From Adineta vaga (lineage: Eukaryota; Rotifera): a stretch of DNA of 64,000 nt. Shown here one piece after another: positions 12,501 to 23,869 of this stretch. Each line of letters starts with the position of its first letter. The stretch's first letter is position 1. The notes under the pieces were generated by a model. It saw only the letters and a list, made by a program, of their open reading frames with translations, was not told where the DNA came from and did not search any database. Location of the stretch: NCBI GenBank assembly GCA_021613535.1, contig CP075493.1:9424001-9488000 (forward strand), in the 5' to 3' direction. A program made the position numbers and the translations under genes.

Positions 12501-13367
12501 CTTTCCCAACACTGTATTGTCACCAATTGCAATCACTACAGCTTCACCTGTTCCTTGTTCAACCATTGTCGAGTAAAATCCTATGTTTGTTGATTCCATA
12601 AATGTGGCACTGCTACATCGAATTGTGATTGAAACTGGTTTTGATTCACCTGTCAACTCGGATGTATTTACCTAACATAAACAAACAAACGAATAACAGT
12701 CAAGTGAAAAGGTAGCGGAAAGATGAGTGTGCATTACTTTGAGACCATCACAAGCAATGAATCGACAATCAGCAGGTAGTTTATCACCCATTCGAATGAG
12801 AATAATATCACCTGGAACGAGTTCATCTGTGACAACTTGTTGTTCTCGTCCATCTCGTCGAACAGTTGCGAGAGTTGGTAGGAGTTTAGAAAATGCGGCG
12901 ACAATTTTGATTGATTTGAGTTGTTGATAAACATTCAGAATTGAATTGCAAGTAATGACAATAAATATAACGATGCTTAATGCTAGATTTGACTTGGAAG
13001 ATTTTGAATCACCTAAAGGTTTATATGCAAGAAAGGCGAGAATACCTGCAAACCAGAGAATACTATTGAATCCTGAAAATAATTGTTTTAGGAGAAGTAA
13101 AAAATAGTTTGGTGGATCAGGAGGTGTAAGTTTATTATCGCCATAATAATAATGGGCCTCGGCTACGATATCAGTAGACAGGCCGGTTTTCGGATCGGTT
13201 TGAAAACGATCATAGAGTTCGTCAAGAGGAATCGTATGGAGATCCTGTTCAGATGAGGATTTTTCGTTTGAGGACCATAATGTAACGTTGGAATCTTTTG
13301 GGATAGACACTTGTTCCTTAGTATTATTATCGGATTTCAGATCGCTTTGAAAACTTGCATTATCCAT
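9512..13367 (-). CDS. type IIC-like P-type cation ATPase alpha subunit, copy 1
   Basis: Five exons (12738-13367, 12257-12671, 10349-12154, 10193-10291, 9512-10128) give a 1188-aa pump related to Na+/K+-ATPase alpha. Catalytic motifs are intact: TGES in the actuator domain, DKTGTLTQNK at the phosphorylated Asp, KGAPD in the nucleotide domain, MVTGDHP and GDGTNDAPALK at the hinge. Membrane segments cover the usual M1-M10. The ion site differs from a sodium pump. The M4 PEGL motif reads PMGLPSAVTL, the M5 region has LLPGGSW in place of the Asn-Ile-Pro-Glu stretch, and M6 keeps only one Asp (CMLNDVFLSLAM). The C terminus lacks the Tyr-Tyr end of animal sodium pumps. Ion specificity therefore cannot be assumed. 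The start MDNASFQ fits an exon whose upstream sequence has no better ATG. It is tandem with copy 2. Confidence 0.85.
12394..12937 (-). repeat. ATPase copy 1 block nearly identical to 18813-19382
   Basis: The end of exon 1, intron 1 and most of exon 2 are almost base-for-base identical to copy 2, including the intron, which differs by a 12-bp insertion and one substitution. The flanking parts of exon 1 and the next intron differ strongly. This pattern indicates gene conversion. Confidence 0.8.
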
Positions 13368-16003
13368 TGTGAAGAATAAAATCAGAACGTAACTTTTCTT
13401 TGATTCATTTTGAAAAATTATAAATAAATGTAGTATACAATTAGATGTACCATGATAATACAATCATATTTAGAAATATTCTGAAACAATTAGAATTCAA
13501 AATAAGCAAACAATATGATTGTCAATATTATTATCTTTCATCGTCAATTTCTCAATGCAAAATTGAAAAAGAAAACTTTTGAAGAAGTTAGCAATATAAA
13601 GAGCAATTTGTTTACACTATCCATTCGTTTAAAGATTCTATGGTTAAAGCAATACAACATAAAAATAAATGATTGTACAAGAAAACGTGTTCACCGTGCG
13701 ATGCGTTCTGCTTGATTGCATTCATATAAGCGTAATGTCAAAATGGTTTGCTTATATTAGTCAACGAAAATAATATTCGAAATAAATATGTAGATGCCTC
13801 TCAAATCCTGTTCTTTGAAAAAGTCATTTTTGCAAGATTGATTTTGAATTAAAAAAGAAACAACATTAAATAATACTGAATCAATTTTTATCATTAGTTA
13901 TTTTTTCTTGTAAATACTTCCTTATCGATTTTATATATTCTCGAAATTCTTTATTTAATTATTTCATTATTATATGTATCGTACTGTTCTGGGCATGCTA
14001 CGGTTTTTTAAAAATATCTTTCAGTGACTGTGAATGTAAGAATGTGAATGGCCTAGCCGCACTCTTACGACCGTACTCTACTGAAAGGGATAATTCAGGA
14101 AAATACTGTCACATATTTAATATAATATTCTATATGAAGTTAAGGGAAAGTGCAAGATTTTCTAGAAGACAGACAATCAAATAGATCAACCCAAGATATT
14201 TCTTGTTTAACGCAAAATTAATTATGAATAAAATTATTAATATAATTGCTATACACTTCAAAGATGTAAAATATAAAGCATGATGACTAATAATACAGTT
14301 ATAATATGATATAATCGAATCGAGTAAAATTCTTGTAAATACATTTAACAAACATTCAATCATGATCAAATATATCGAATAATTGTACAGAAAAATACTT
14401 AGATTTGTTCGAATAAGCCATTTTGTTTTTGCTTTGATCATATAAAGAACATATTGCATTGTTTACACCATTTCTAGAGAGAAGAAAAAATGACTGACAT
14501 GCCCGACAATAACAGATGAAAGGATCGTAACTGTACAATTTTTTCTAGCTTCTTTTTCTCAATGATAGAAAAGGAAAGGAATACTTCAAAACGAAAATCA
14601 CGTTTTTCTGTCAATGTAAGTAGAAAAAAAACGGTTGAATTTTCTCCAATAATATCTATTTCACAGCCATACAATGACCTATTAAAATTCTTTCTGAATA
14701 AAAATAACCGAATTGATTTTCAGACTGGAATCATAGGTGTCTCAATCTACGGATAGATGAAGGTACATCTACATCCATACTTTTTGAAGACATTCTAATG
14801 ATGGTTAGTTCAATGTATAGGTCAAAATTTCAAATGGCAAGTCTTCCGGCGATTTTAACTCTCGATTAACACGACATATACTGAACTGTTCTTTTTCTGA
14901 CTAATTCTTTACAAATCTAGTGCTAGCGAACAGATCCAGATGAACCGTGTATCTGATAATATTTGTTTTATACTGATTTCTATTCATTAGATAAAATCAC
15001 TTCATCAAATTGATTAATCATTGGAAATGTGTAATGTTGAAGATTTTTGCATAGACTTCGTACAGTAGGCAATTACTCGATTTGAAATATGTTTCATTCT
15101 ATATGTTCATATCATTTTGTTTCCCGTCTAGAATTTGAGGACAGTTGTATGAATGACCATTTAATCGATCATTTCGATTTCGATATTCGTCGCGAAAACT
15201 TCAAATATAGCTCTCATTATCTATCAGTTCTGATAGAAAACACTTATTGTAAACATTTCCAGTGGATAAATATAATACTACAGCCGTAAGATATTTAGCT
15301 TGAAAGAGCTTTTATAACAACACTTAGTATCAAACAAAATGTTGTTTCTTTGTGAGTGATATGTTAAAGTATTGTTTTCGGATAGACTAGTTTGATATAT
15401 GGAAATATTCGAATAATTACAAAGTTTAACAAAAGAAAGATGAATCTCTCAAATGTACATTGGTGAGATTACTGATGTCATTAATATGTATAAGATTCGA
15501 TCAGTTTCTTAATTGGATTATTTTATATTATTATAAATAATTCTTGATCAGTTTTTCACACTCTTGTTATGGACAAATGCAATAAATATGATGCTATGTC
15601 AGCTTTGAGCATATAACCCATGATTTTGAACTTGAAATATCATGGAATAAGTTTCAATAAAGAAAGATTTTTCATAGTTCTAATCTTGATGTAGAGTTTT
15701 ATTCATTCTAATCATTGTCGGTCATTTTCATGAGTGTGGATTGAATTCAAGTCTAATTCATTTTAAAACTTTGTTTTTACATCGAATATAATTGATTTAC
15801 AATATTCCTACTAAACACAAACTTTATTATATTGATTTAATGAATATGATTATATTTGGAAGATACTTAGAAGAACTGAAGAAAAAATGCACAAAGAAAG
15901 AATCACAATAATACAAAAAATTCAAGTGGATACATATTTCGTTGTAATACCGCACCAGTCGATTTTCTTCAAGTATGTATCTTGACAATATATCGAACTT
16001 CTT
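13368..16003. other. spacer between tandem ATPase genes
   Basis: About 2.6 kb without a gene I can support. It should hold the promoter of copy 1 and the 3' end of copy 2. One candidate fragment lies at 14562-14756 (see separate entry). The spacer shows no mobile-element hallmarks such as long terminal or inverted repeats. Confidence 0.4.
14562..14756 (+). other. possible two-exon fragment, weak
   Basis: A basic peptide start (KRKSRFSVN, resembling an RVxF-type PP1 docking motif) is followed by a well-formed small intron (GTAAGT to TTTCACAG, 14614-14666) and an in-frame continuation PYNDLLKFFLNKNNRIDF to TAG at 14756. The frame also stays open through the intron. The product would be under 50 aa and resembles nothing I know. 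It may be chance or a gene remnant. Confidence 0.2.
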
Positions 16004-19000
16004 TTACCAAGCGGTTCTTGCGGCAATACCTCGAGGGTATTTTCTAATACACCATTTTCTAAATTCATCAAGCAGTAGCCATAACATGCCAAATCCTAGT
16101 GTTGGCATCACATATTTCACAGGCACTGGTCCTGTTTGAAAAACACGATTGAACCAACCAACTTGAGTTATAAGCAATTGAACACCAGCAGATATGATCA
16201 TCGCAGCAAAAACATACCAATTTCGTCCTTTACCCCACAATGGATTATGTTGTAGAATCGATGTGTATCGGGTACGAGTAGCAAAATAGTTGAAAAATTG
16301 AAACAAACAAACTGAACAATAATACACTGATTGAGAAACAAATGACATCTCTGTCAATTGTGCAACCGAATAGGGTGTCACAGGATCGATACCAAAGTTT
16401 TCAAAAGTGAACATAAATGAATAGAATGGAACATGATTATCAATCCAATAATAACAGAAACAGAAGAAGCCAGTAAAACATTCTAGATTACCAACAAACA
16501 TGTAAGCATGAAAGAGTAGTTTTATGTTGAGTAAGTGATCTTTTGAGCGAATAGCAGGTGGACGAGACATGATATCACGTTCAGGTTTCTCTGTTACCAT
16601 AGCCAGTGACATAAAAACATCTATAACAAGCATGATAATGATCGAAGTCTAGGGAAATTCAAACATACCATTAACCATACAAAAAATTGTTGCCAAGAAA
16701 GCAGTCAATGCTAGAGGCATACCAAACCAGAGATTGAAGAAAACAGGCCAAATTTGTGACCAAGAACCTAGCATACAAGAAATAATAAAAGGATTCAAGA
16801 TTTGTTCTTTAATAATTTAATTACCTCCAGGTAGAAGATAAACAGCAACTTTCTTCAAATTATCACTTAACAAACGACCTGTTTCAATGGCTTGAATGAT
16901 CGATGCAAAATTATTGTCTAACAATATCATATCACCAGCTTCTTTCGATACTTCAGTTCCCGATTGCATTGCAACACCAAGATGAGCACATTTCAATGCA
17001 GGTGCATCATTTGTACCATCACCTGTCACTGCAACAATTTCAGCACGTCGTTGAAACTCACTGACAATACGAAGCTTTTGTTCTGGTGTTGTTCGTGCAA
17101 AGACTAGTTCTTGATGTGATAATACCCAGTCCCACATGAAATCGTCCATATAATTGATATCAGCACCAGCAACAACAATTGCATATGGAATATATTCCAT
17201 TTTGTCAGTTGGTTCGATGTCAGTATCTGGCTCTTTGAATTGATTTCGAATCGATTGCCATGCACGACGATACCATGGCAAAACTTCAGGAACAATTTCA
17301 CCAGCTGCAATTGATGCTCGTCGCTGTATCTCACGTGCATTTTTCGACAACGAATCGGTTCGTTTGACTTCGCCCGGTTCATGTTGTTGAATGAGTTTGT
17401 CATTTCGATAAAGATTGAGCATAGATTTTCCGTTTGCATCTCTTTCAAGTTTGAATGTGTCGACGCCGTTCATGTCAGCGATTTCCGGTGTGAGAATGTT
17501 AACTTGTTTAGCGATGGCTTTGGCAGTTGTTGGATGATCACCAGTGACCATGGCAACTCGAATTTGAGCTCGTCGAGCTTTGATGACAGCGTCAGGTACT
17601 TCGGGTCGTGGTGGATCGAGTAATGAAAAGAGACCGATGAAACAGTAATTGTTGGAAGCGAAACCATTAAGATCTTCACCTTGACCGGAAGGATTTGCAC
17701 GTTGTTGATCTTTATATTTTTGCATCATAGTATCATATTCTTCACGTGTGTATCGTGATTGACACATAGCAATAACACGATACCCATTCTTACCTAATTC
17801 TTCTTGTCGTTTGAATAATGTATTCTTCATCTCGGCATCTAGTGGCGAAATATCGTCATTATTCATTTTATATGTTGAACAGCGTTGAATGATAATATCT
17901 GGTGCACCTTTTAACATTACTAAGACAGTTCGATCTCGTTCTGGTACGGAGGAATCTAGTGTTTCAAGTTGATTTGCTGTAATCATAAATTTATTAGCTG
18001 AATTAAATGGCAATGCTTTCAAACGTGGATTGACACTACGAACTCTTTCAATATCAACAAAGCATCGGTCAACACAAAGATTGTATAATGCTGTATCGGC
18101 TGCATCTCCAACAACACGTAATTCAGATTTCATTTCTGAAATATCTTGACCAATTTGTGCATCCTGTACGAGTTGTTTTTCAGCATTATTACAGAGTGCA
18201 GCACCGAGCAACAGATCACGAAACGCTTGAATTTGTACTTCACTTGCTTCATTAGGTATGTTATTTTTGTCATTATCGTCGCTTAAAGACGGCATTCGTT
18301 GTGGTTGATTGATATTTCCCGACGATAACTTTCGCACCATTGTTGAGCACCAACAGACAAACGACGAGCTGTATCAATAACACCTGATGAAAGTCGACGA
18401 ATTGTTTGAATAATCGACTCTGGTTGGGCTGGTTCAGAATGAGGTAATGGTACCTTGTAAATACCTTGTGTATCCCATAACAGATGAGTAATAGTCATTT
18501 TATTTTGTGTTAATGTACCAGTTTTATCAGTAGCAATTACAGAAACAGCATTGAATGTTTCAACTATTTGTAAACTTTTGACTAACACACGTTGTCGATA
18601 CATTTGTTTAGCAACAATAGTCAATACTGAAACGAAATAAATACAAGAAAAGTTAATAATTCACATAGATATGATTAATTTTTATTTACCAAGAGTTACG
18701 GCAGATGGTAGACCTACTGGTAAAAAACCAACAATCATACCGATTGAATTAATGATATTTGCATTATATGTAACGAATCCAGAATGGTCACGATTCAACC
18801 ATGCTGCCCATGTTATCCATAGAATTATAATGGCTACAATGGTGGAAAGAACCACAAACAGTACGAATCGATTCACTTCACGATGTAGACCTGTCACTTC
18901 ATCACCTGAACTTCCACGCGTTAATTTCGACATCTTTCCCAACACTGTATTGTCACCAATTGCAATCACTACAGCTTCACCTGTTCCTTGTTCAACCATT

Positions 19001-19821
19001 GTCGAGTAAAATCCTATGTTTGTTGATTCCATAAATGTGGCACTGCTACATCGAATTGTGGTTGAGACTGGTTTTGATTCACCTGTCAACTCGGATGTAT
19101 TTACCTAACATAAACAAATAAATAAACAAACAAACGAATGACAGTCAAGTGAAAAGGTAGCGGAAAGATGAGTGTGCATTACTTTGAGACCATCACAAGC
19201 AATGAATCGACAATCAGCAGGTAGTTTATCACCCATTCGAATGAGAATAATGTCACCTGGAACGAGTTCATCTGTGACAACTTGTTGTTCTCGTCCATCT
19301 CGTCGAACAGTTGCGAGAGTTGGTAGGAGTTTAGAAAATGCGGCGACAATCTTGATTGATTTGAGTTGTTGATAAACATTCAAAATTGAATTGCAAATGA
19401 TGACCAACATAAGTACAACACCCAAGGCCAAGTTTGATATCGATGGATTTGGTTCACCAAATGGTTTATAGGCAAGAAAAGCGAGAATACCTGCAATCCA
19501 AAGAATATTATTGAATCCCATAAACAATTCTTTAAATAGTAGCCAAGTATAAGTTGGCTTTTTTGGTGGTGTAAGTTTATTAGCACCATACTCAGCACGA
19601 GCGTCTTGTACATAACTGCTAGATAAACCAGTACGGGGTTCCGTATGAAAACGCTTGTAAAGATCATCAAGTGGAATAATATGGACATCTTGTTCTAGAC
19701 GAGATTTATCAACAGTAGCCCATAGATCAACAGTTGAATCTTGTCTTGTTTTTGAGTGTTCTCCATTCGGAGCAATAATATGCACCGAAGGTTCATCATG
19801 TTGCAAGGCACGATTATCCAT
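16004..19821 (-). pseudogene. type IIC-like P-type ATPase, copy 2, with -1 frameshift
   Basis: Same five-exon structure as copy 1 (19183-19821, 18690-19104, 16825-18626, 16669-16767, 16004-16620), with exons 2, 4 and 5 of identical length. Catalytic motifs DKTGTLTQNK, TGDHP and GDGTNDAPALK are present; M4 reads PVGLPSAVTL. In exon 3 the frame breaks at about 18341-18348, between the phosphorylation segment and the nucleotide-binding domain. Upstream reads LSVGAQQ and downstream resumes in another frame at VRKLSSGN, the counterpart of VRKLSTGS in copy 1. One base is missing, and the exon sum is not a multiple of three. No intron rescues it. The gene is otherwise full length, so it is either a very young pseudogene or carries a sequencing error. 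Start taken at MDNRALQ. Confidence 0.75.
18813..19382 (-). repeat. ATPase copy 2 block nearly identical to 12394-12937
   Basis: Partner of the converted tract in copy 1. The intron here has an extra AAAT/AAAC-rich 12 bp. Sequence just upstream in the exon (19383 onwards) drops to ordinary paralogue similarity. Confidence 0.8.
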
Positions 19822-19862
19822 TTGAAATTTCGACCTTACAACAGGCGTATTCTGTTGCTTCA

Positions 19863-20482
19863 CTAAAAGTCTAGAAAGATATATACCAAGCAATCTTTTA
19901 TCTAGAATTGAACAGTAGAATTAAATCATGGCGAGATATTAATTACATATAGAATTCTGCAATCAATAATAGAATCTTATAATGATGACAATTTTGCTAT
20001 CTATTTTTCTGCATTTTACTAATGATCAGATAAGAAAATAAAAATATGTACCTAACAATTTATCAAATGATTTGATTGTTTCATGTTGTTGCGTTGATTT
20101 ATATAATGAAAGATAACTATAAAACAGAAAGAAGACTCATATTTTGAAAAGTACGCTTTAACTATCACGATCATTATTATGTCCCTAATATCGACCATCT
20201 ATACGATGAATAATCAACATAAAACATCGTGATACACTTAATATTCATCATTATCATTGTATTTTCTTATCCATCAATCAATAGAAAGAAAACAAAGAAA
20301 AAAAATAAATCACCTTATAGTTGAATTAGTCCTTGGAAAAAGAAATATAATCGATTCATTACTTATTGCACTGATGTCGTACAATTCTTTGCATTAATTG
20401 GGACTCACCGTATAATCGAACTCGTCTCATAGACAATGTTACGAGTTTCAATCAACCGCTGTATAAGTCCAGAAGTAAACAT
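19863..20482 (-). CDS. possible spliced 54-aa upstream ORF of ATPase copy 2
   Basis: Four candidate exons (20409-20482, 20314-20331, 20052-20116, 19863-19870) have consensus splice sites (GTGAGT donor, TTTTATAG and TTTCTAG acceptors) and join in frame from the ATG at 20482 to TAG at 19863. The product begins MFTSGLIQRLIETRN and is otherwise unremarkable. The last exon would continue into the start of ATPase copy 2, whose ATG lies about 40 bases further on, so this may be a leader ORF rather than a separate gene. One exon would be only 18 bases. Evidence is the splice pattern alone. Confidence 0.2.
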
Positions 20483-21917
20483 ATATTTGTAAAAACTAAT
20501 TTTTCAAACTAAAGAAAAAATATACGATTGAAATAATCTGATGAGAAATACATTCTTCCTCTTGTTAAATATGCGTTTATTTACTGTATGTTTGCTTCAA
20601 TGTACCCTATAGTCTTCTGTGATAGTTTTTTTTTCTCCAACATTTTTTTTTCTCATATAGATCGTTACGTATTAACGATAATGTTCTGGTTGACTGAACT
20701 ATCGAATCAATATACAAGTACATAAAACTATACTTTAATATAATATTTCATCATTTGCAAACATATGTGATGAGATATTTTTCGTTTACTGAATGAGTTA
20801 TAACTATATCTTCTGTCTTTTTCTATTTCATTGACAAGCATGCATATTATAAAAACGTTGTTACGTATGGATAGATATAGGAGTATTGTACTCTACGGGT
20901 TTTCGCAAAAAAATAAAAGAAACGTATATCAGATGAAGTGATTTTATTGATGACGAATTTTGTTTTTGTAAATCATAATTGCATTCATTCTGCTGATGAA
21001 TGTAATATTAAAAAGACATTTATCATTGTCATTACAGTGATTAAAAAAATAGATAGACGTAGAACGTCAAATAAATATTGATCGAGGTTTACTTGAAGTC
21101 TAGCAAAAGTATTAAGAAAACGAATACTATTACACATAATTAAAAATGTATACAAACAGAAAGCAAGAAATTAACAATAATGTTTCAATATATCTCTCAA
21201 AAAGTAGTTCTTATCAATTGAACACAATGAATTAACGTTGTATTGAATCATATCGTTTATTTAGAGGCAGTGATAGAGTTCTTTCATTTATTTAAACATA
21301 TGTGAAATGTACCTTTGACATTTCTTTGTGTTCTCTTTCATTGATTTCATCATCATCATCATTAGCGTAAGTAAAATCTTTCAAATAATCTCTATGACAG
21401 AAAATGTTTTTTCGCATAAAATTGATATAATCACCAATATATTAGAACTCGAGATGTACCAACGTTAATATTCAATACTTTTCATACTTTTTAACTCTGG
21501 GTACATTTTCAATATTACATCATTATAAAGATACACTCTTCATTTTTGTTTCAAGGCAAACTCATTGTATTTTCAAATGATTTCTTATTATCTTTCATTT
21601 ATCATGGGAAAACAAAATACTTCTAAAAAAACTTGAATCGAACAAACTATAATTGAGGAAAGGAAATTTCATATTATCATATGCTATATAACTGTTCAAT
21701 TAATTATTAATATGAAGTTATGATACGTACGAAAATTTATTTTAATTATTAAAAAGACGTCAGAAGAAAAGTACAATATTTAAATCAATTTCGTTTTCTC
21801 TCTCGCAATAGATACAGATAAACAATCTGTGAAATGAAGGACATTTTGTTTGCTTTTTTTGTTGCTCATTTTTCTCACCTTGAATCATTATAATAATTAC
21901 AGTTAATTAGTTTGCAT
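20483..21917. other. AT-rich spacer
   Basis: No gene I can support. An exon-like segment on the minus strand at about 21313-21393 has plausible splice borders and reads DYLKDFTYANDDDDEINE. I found no partner exons for it. Confidence 0.35.
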
Positions 21918-22962
21918 TTAATAATACGTTCTTTGAGGAAGATAGGAATATGGTTGCATAGGTTGAATAGATAATGGTGCATAAGGATTGATTAAATTTG
22001 AAAAAAGATTTTTAGTATTATCATCAAAATAAGCATAATCATCACGATCAAATTCTCCATCACGAAATGTTTGAACAATAAGATTATAAAATTCATCAAG
22101 TAAACGTTGAATTGTTTCATCAAATAATTGTTCACGATTAGGTGTCCATTCAAATGAATTAAAATCATCAGTTGATTTATGTTTTAAAAAATTTGGTATG
22201 CCTAAATAAGGCATTCGGCCACGATCTTGTCGACGTTTATTAAATAATTGTTCAATTTCACCTAGTTTATATAAATATTGTTTTTTCGTTGTTTGAGATA
22301 ATTCTTCAACATCAACGTGTGTACCAATTGGAATTGTTAACCAATCTTTATTCATATAAAGTGAAACAAGAACAATTTCAACAAGTTTTTGTTCTGTTGG
22401 ATGCATTGGTGCTGTATGATCCGATGAATTCGGTCGCCAACGCATACAATCAGTCATTTGTCCTTGACCATTAAATGTAAAGACAAGACCAACGAGATTA
22501 ATACGATGTGTACCAAATAAAGTACGTATTAAATCACGATAAACATCTTCTTGTCCTGCAAACGTATTATGAATTTGATGAATAAGAATATCACCCGTTT
22601 TAATACGTAACATTGCATCATTAAGAACAAAATCTGTTTGCCCATCCACAGAATAAATTAATAGACCAGCATGTACACGTGATGGATGATATTTATTTGA
22701 CATTGGAAGTATTCGTACTTGATTAATATCAAGCATAGCTTGATTACTATTGGAATCTGTATCGGGTGCTATGACTGCAAAATTAAGACCTAAAAATGTC
22801 GCAAATTTGTGATTATTTATAAGAAATAACATATTCTTCAATGATTGGATATATTATTTATTACTAACCTTCGGTAACAATATTCGAATACATTCGATAT
22901 GTATTATGATCAGCTAGTGTATCTTGAAGTAGCTGAAGATTTTGCATAAGACGTAACAACAT
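21918..22962 (-). CDS. unrecognised 321-aa protein
   Basis: Two exons (22869-22962 and 21918-22789) join in phase 1 to a 321-aa frame. The start MLLRLMQNLQLLQDTLADH is at the first ATG. I see no signal peptide or membrane segment. The first two thirds look like a compact mixed alpha/beta domain (LNFAVIAPDTDSN, VHAGLLIYSVDGQTDFVL, INLVGLVFTFNGQGQM). The last third is helical and acidic (GEIEQLFNKRRQDRG, FDETIQRLLDEFYNLIV, FDRDDYAYFDD), ending Pro/Tyr-rich. I do not recognise the family. Codon use and intron style match the neighbours, so it is probably a native gene. Confidence 0.65.
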
Positions 22963-23869
22963 GATGTTTGTTTATTTTCGTTTTGACAAAAACTATCGTG
23001 CCGATAGAAAATGTATGAAATATATTTTCGTTTTCTATTTTTCTTATTCACCCGTGACAATAATGATATGGATAGAAATATGCAATAATTGGTCAATTTA
23101 TATTCGAGAAGAAAAAAAAAACTGAGACGAAGATACCCAATAAAGATTACAAAGAAAAAAAAGAAATAAAAAGCCAATGAATACAGCAGTAGAATACAAC
23201 ATAAAATATAAGACGTTAAACAAAAACCAGTCTTGATCTTAAGAATTTCCTCTGTGTTTTTTTCTTTCTTCGGAGATCATGGCATTTTCGTAATTAATTC
23301 AGTGAAATAAATAGAAAAGAGAGAGAGAGTGTGTGTGAAGGAGAAAAGAAGATCACATTTGAGATTTTGTTTTTCTTTATTTTAAATAATGATTAGAATG
23401 ATAATAAGGAAGAATAAAATAGTTATGATGATAATACATATGGAACATTGGCAATGAGTTCGAGTGCGATGTCTCTAAATAAAGAAAAATATAACTTCGA
23501 AGAACGTTAATTCACTTTGAGATTATCTTAATTAAAAAAGTTTGTATTCGAGAAAGATTGAGAGGGAGAATATCAATGATCAAGAACGGATAAAAACCTA
23601 AGCTAAGTTGTTTAGTAAAAGAGAGAGATCTTATTCATAGTAGATTATTAAACATTCAATCCTGCATACACATGATTAATCGATCAAAAGAAAGTTTGGA
23701 AATGATTGTATAAATTCTTCTTTTCGTGTTTTAATAACAGTGAGAAATAGAATTTCTGCAAAGGTTTAAGTTCACGGGATTATTGTCAAGGATAACAGAA
23801 ATGATTCTATGAATAGAACTATTCAAATATACAAAAGCATTTTTGATACTAACCCATTAATCGTATCTT
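22963..23869. other. intergenic, no gene seen
   Basis: Contains GA-rich runs (23315-23360, 23555-23625). Upstream region of the 321-aa gene and 3' flank of the syntaxin gene. Confidence 0.4.

Noticed and set aside
12727-12927. Arg/Ser-rich plus-strand frame, repeated at 19172-19372
   Set aside because: Antisense shadow of the conserved ATPase exon.
12734-12934. 66-aa frame on the minus strand, repeated at 19179-19379
   Set aside because: It is an out-of-frame reading of the ATPase exon 1 end; its conservation between the copies follows from the gene duplication.
14030-14095. Relatively GC-rich patch considered as a tRNA
   Set aside because: No cloverleaf arms and no B-box GGTTCRANTCC pattern.
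18340-18420. A 62-bp GT-AG pair that might splice out the ATPase copy 2 frameshift
   Set aside because: The phases do not match; joining it leads to a third frame, so it does not restore the protein.
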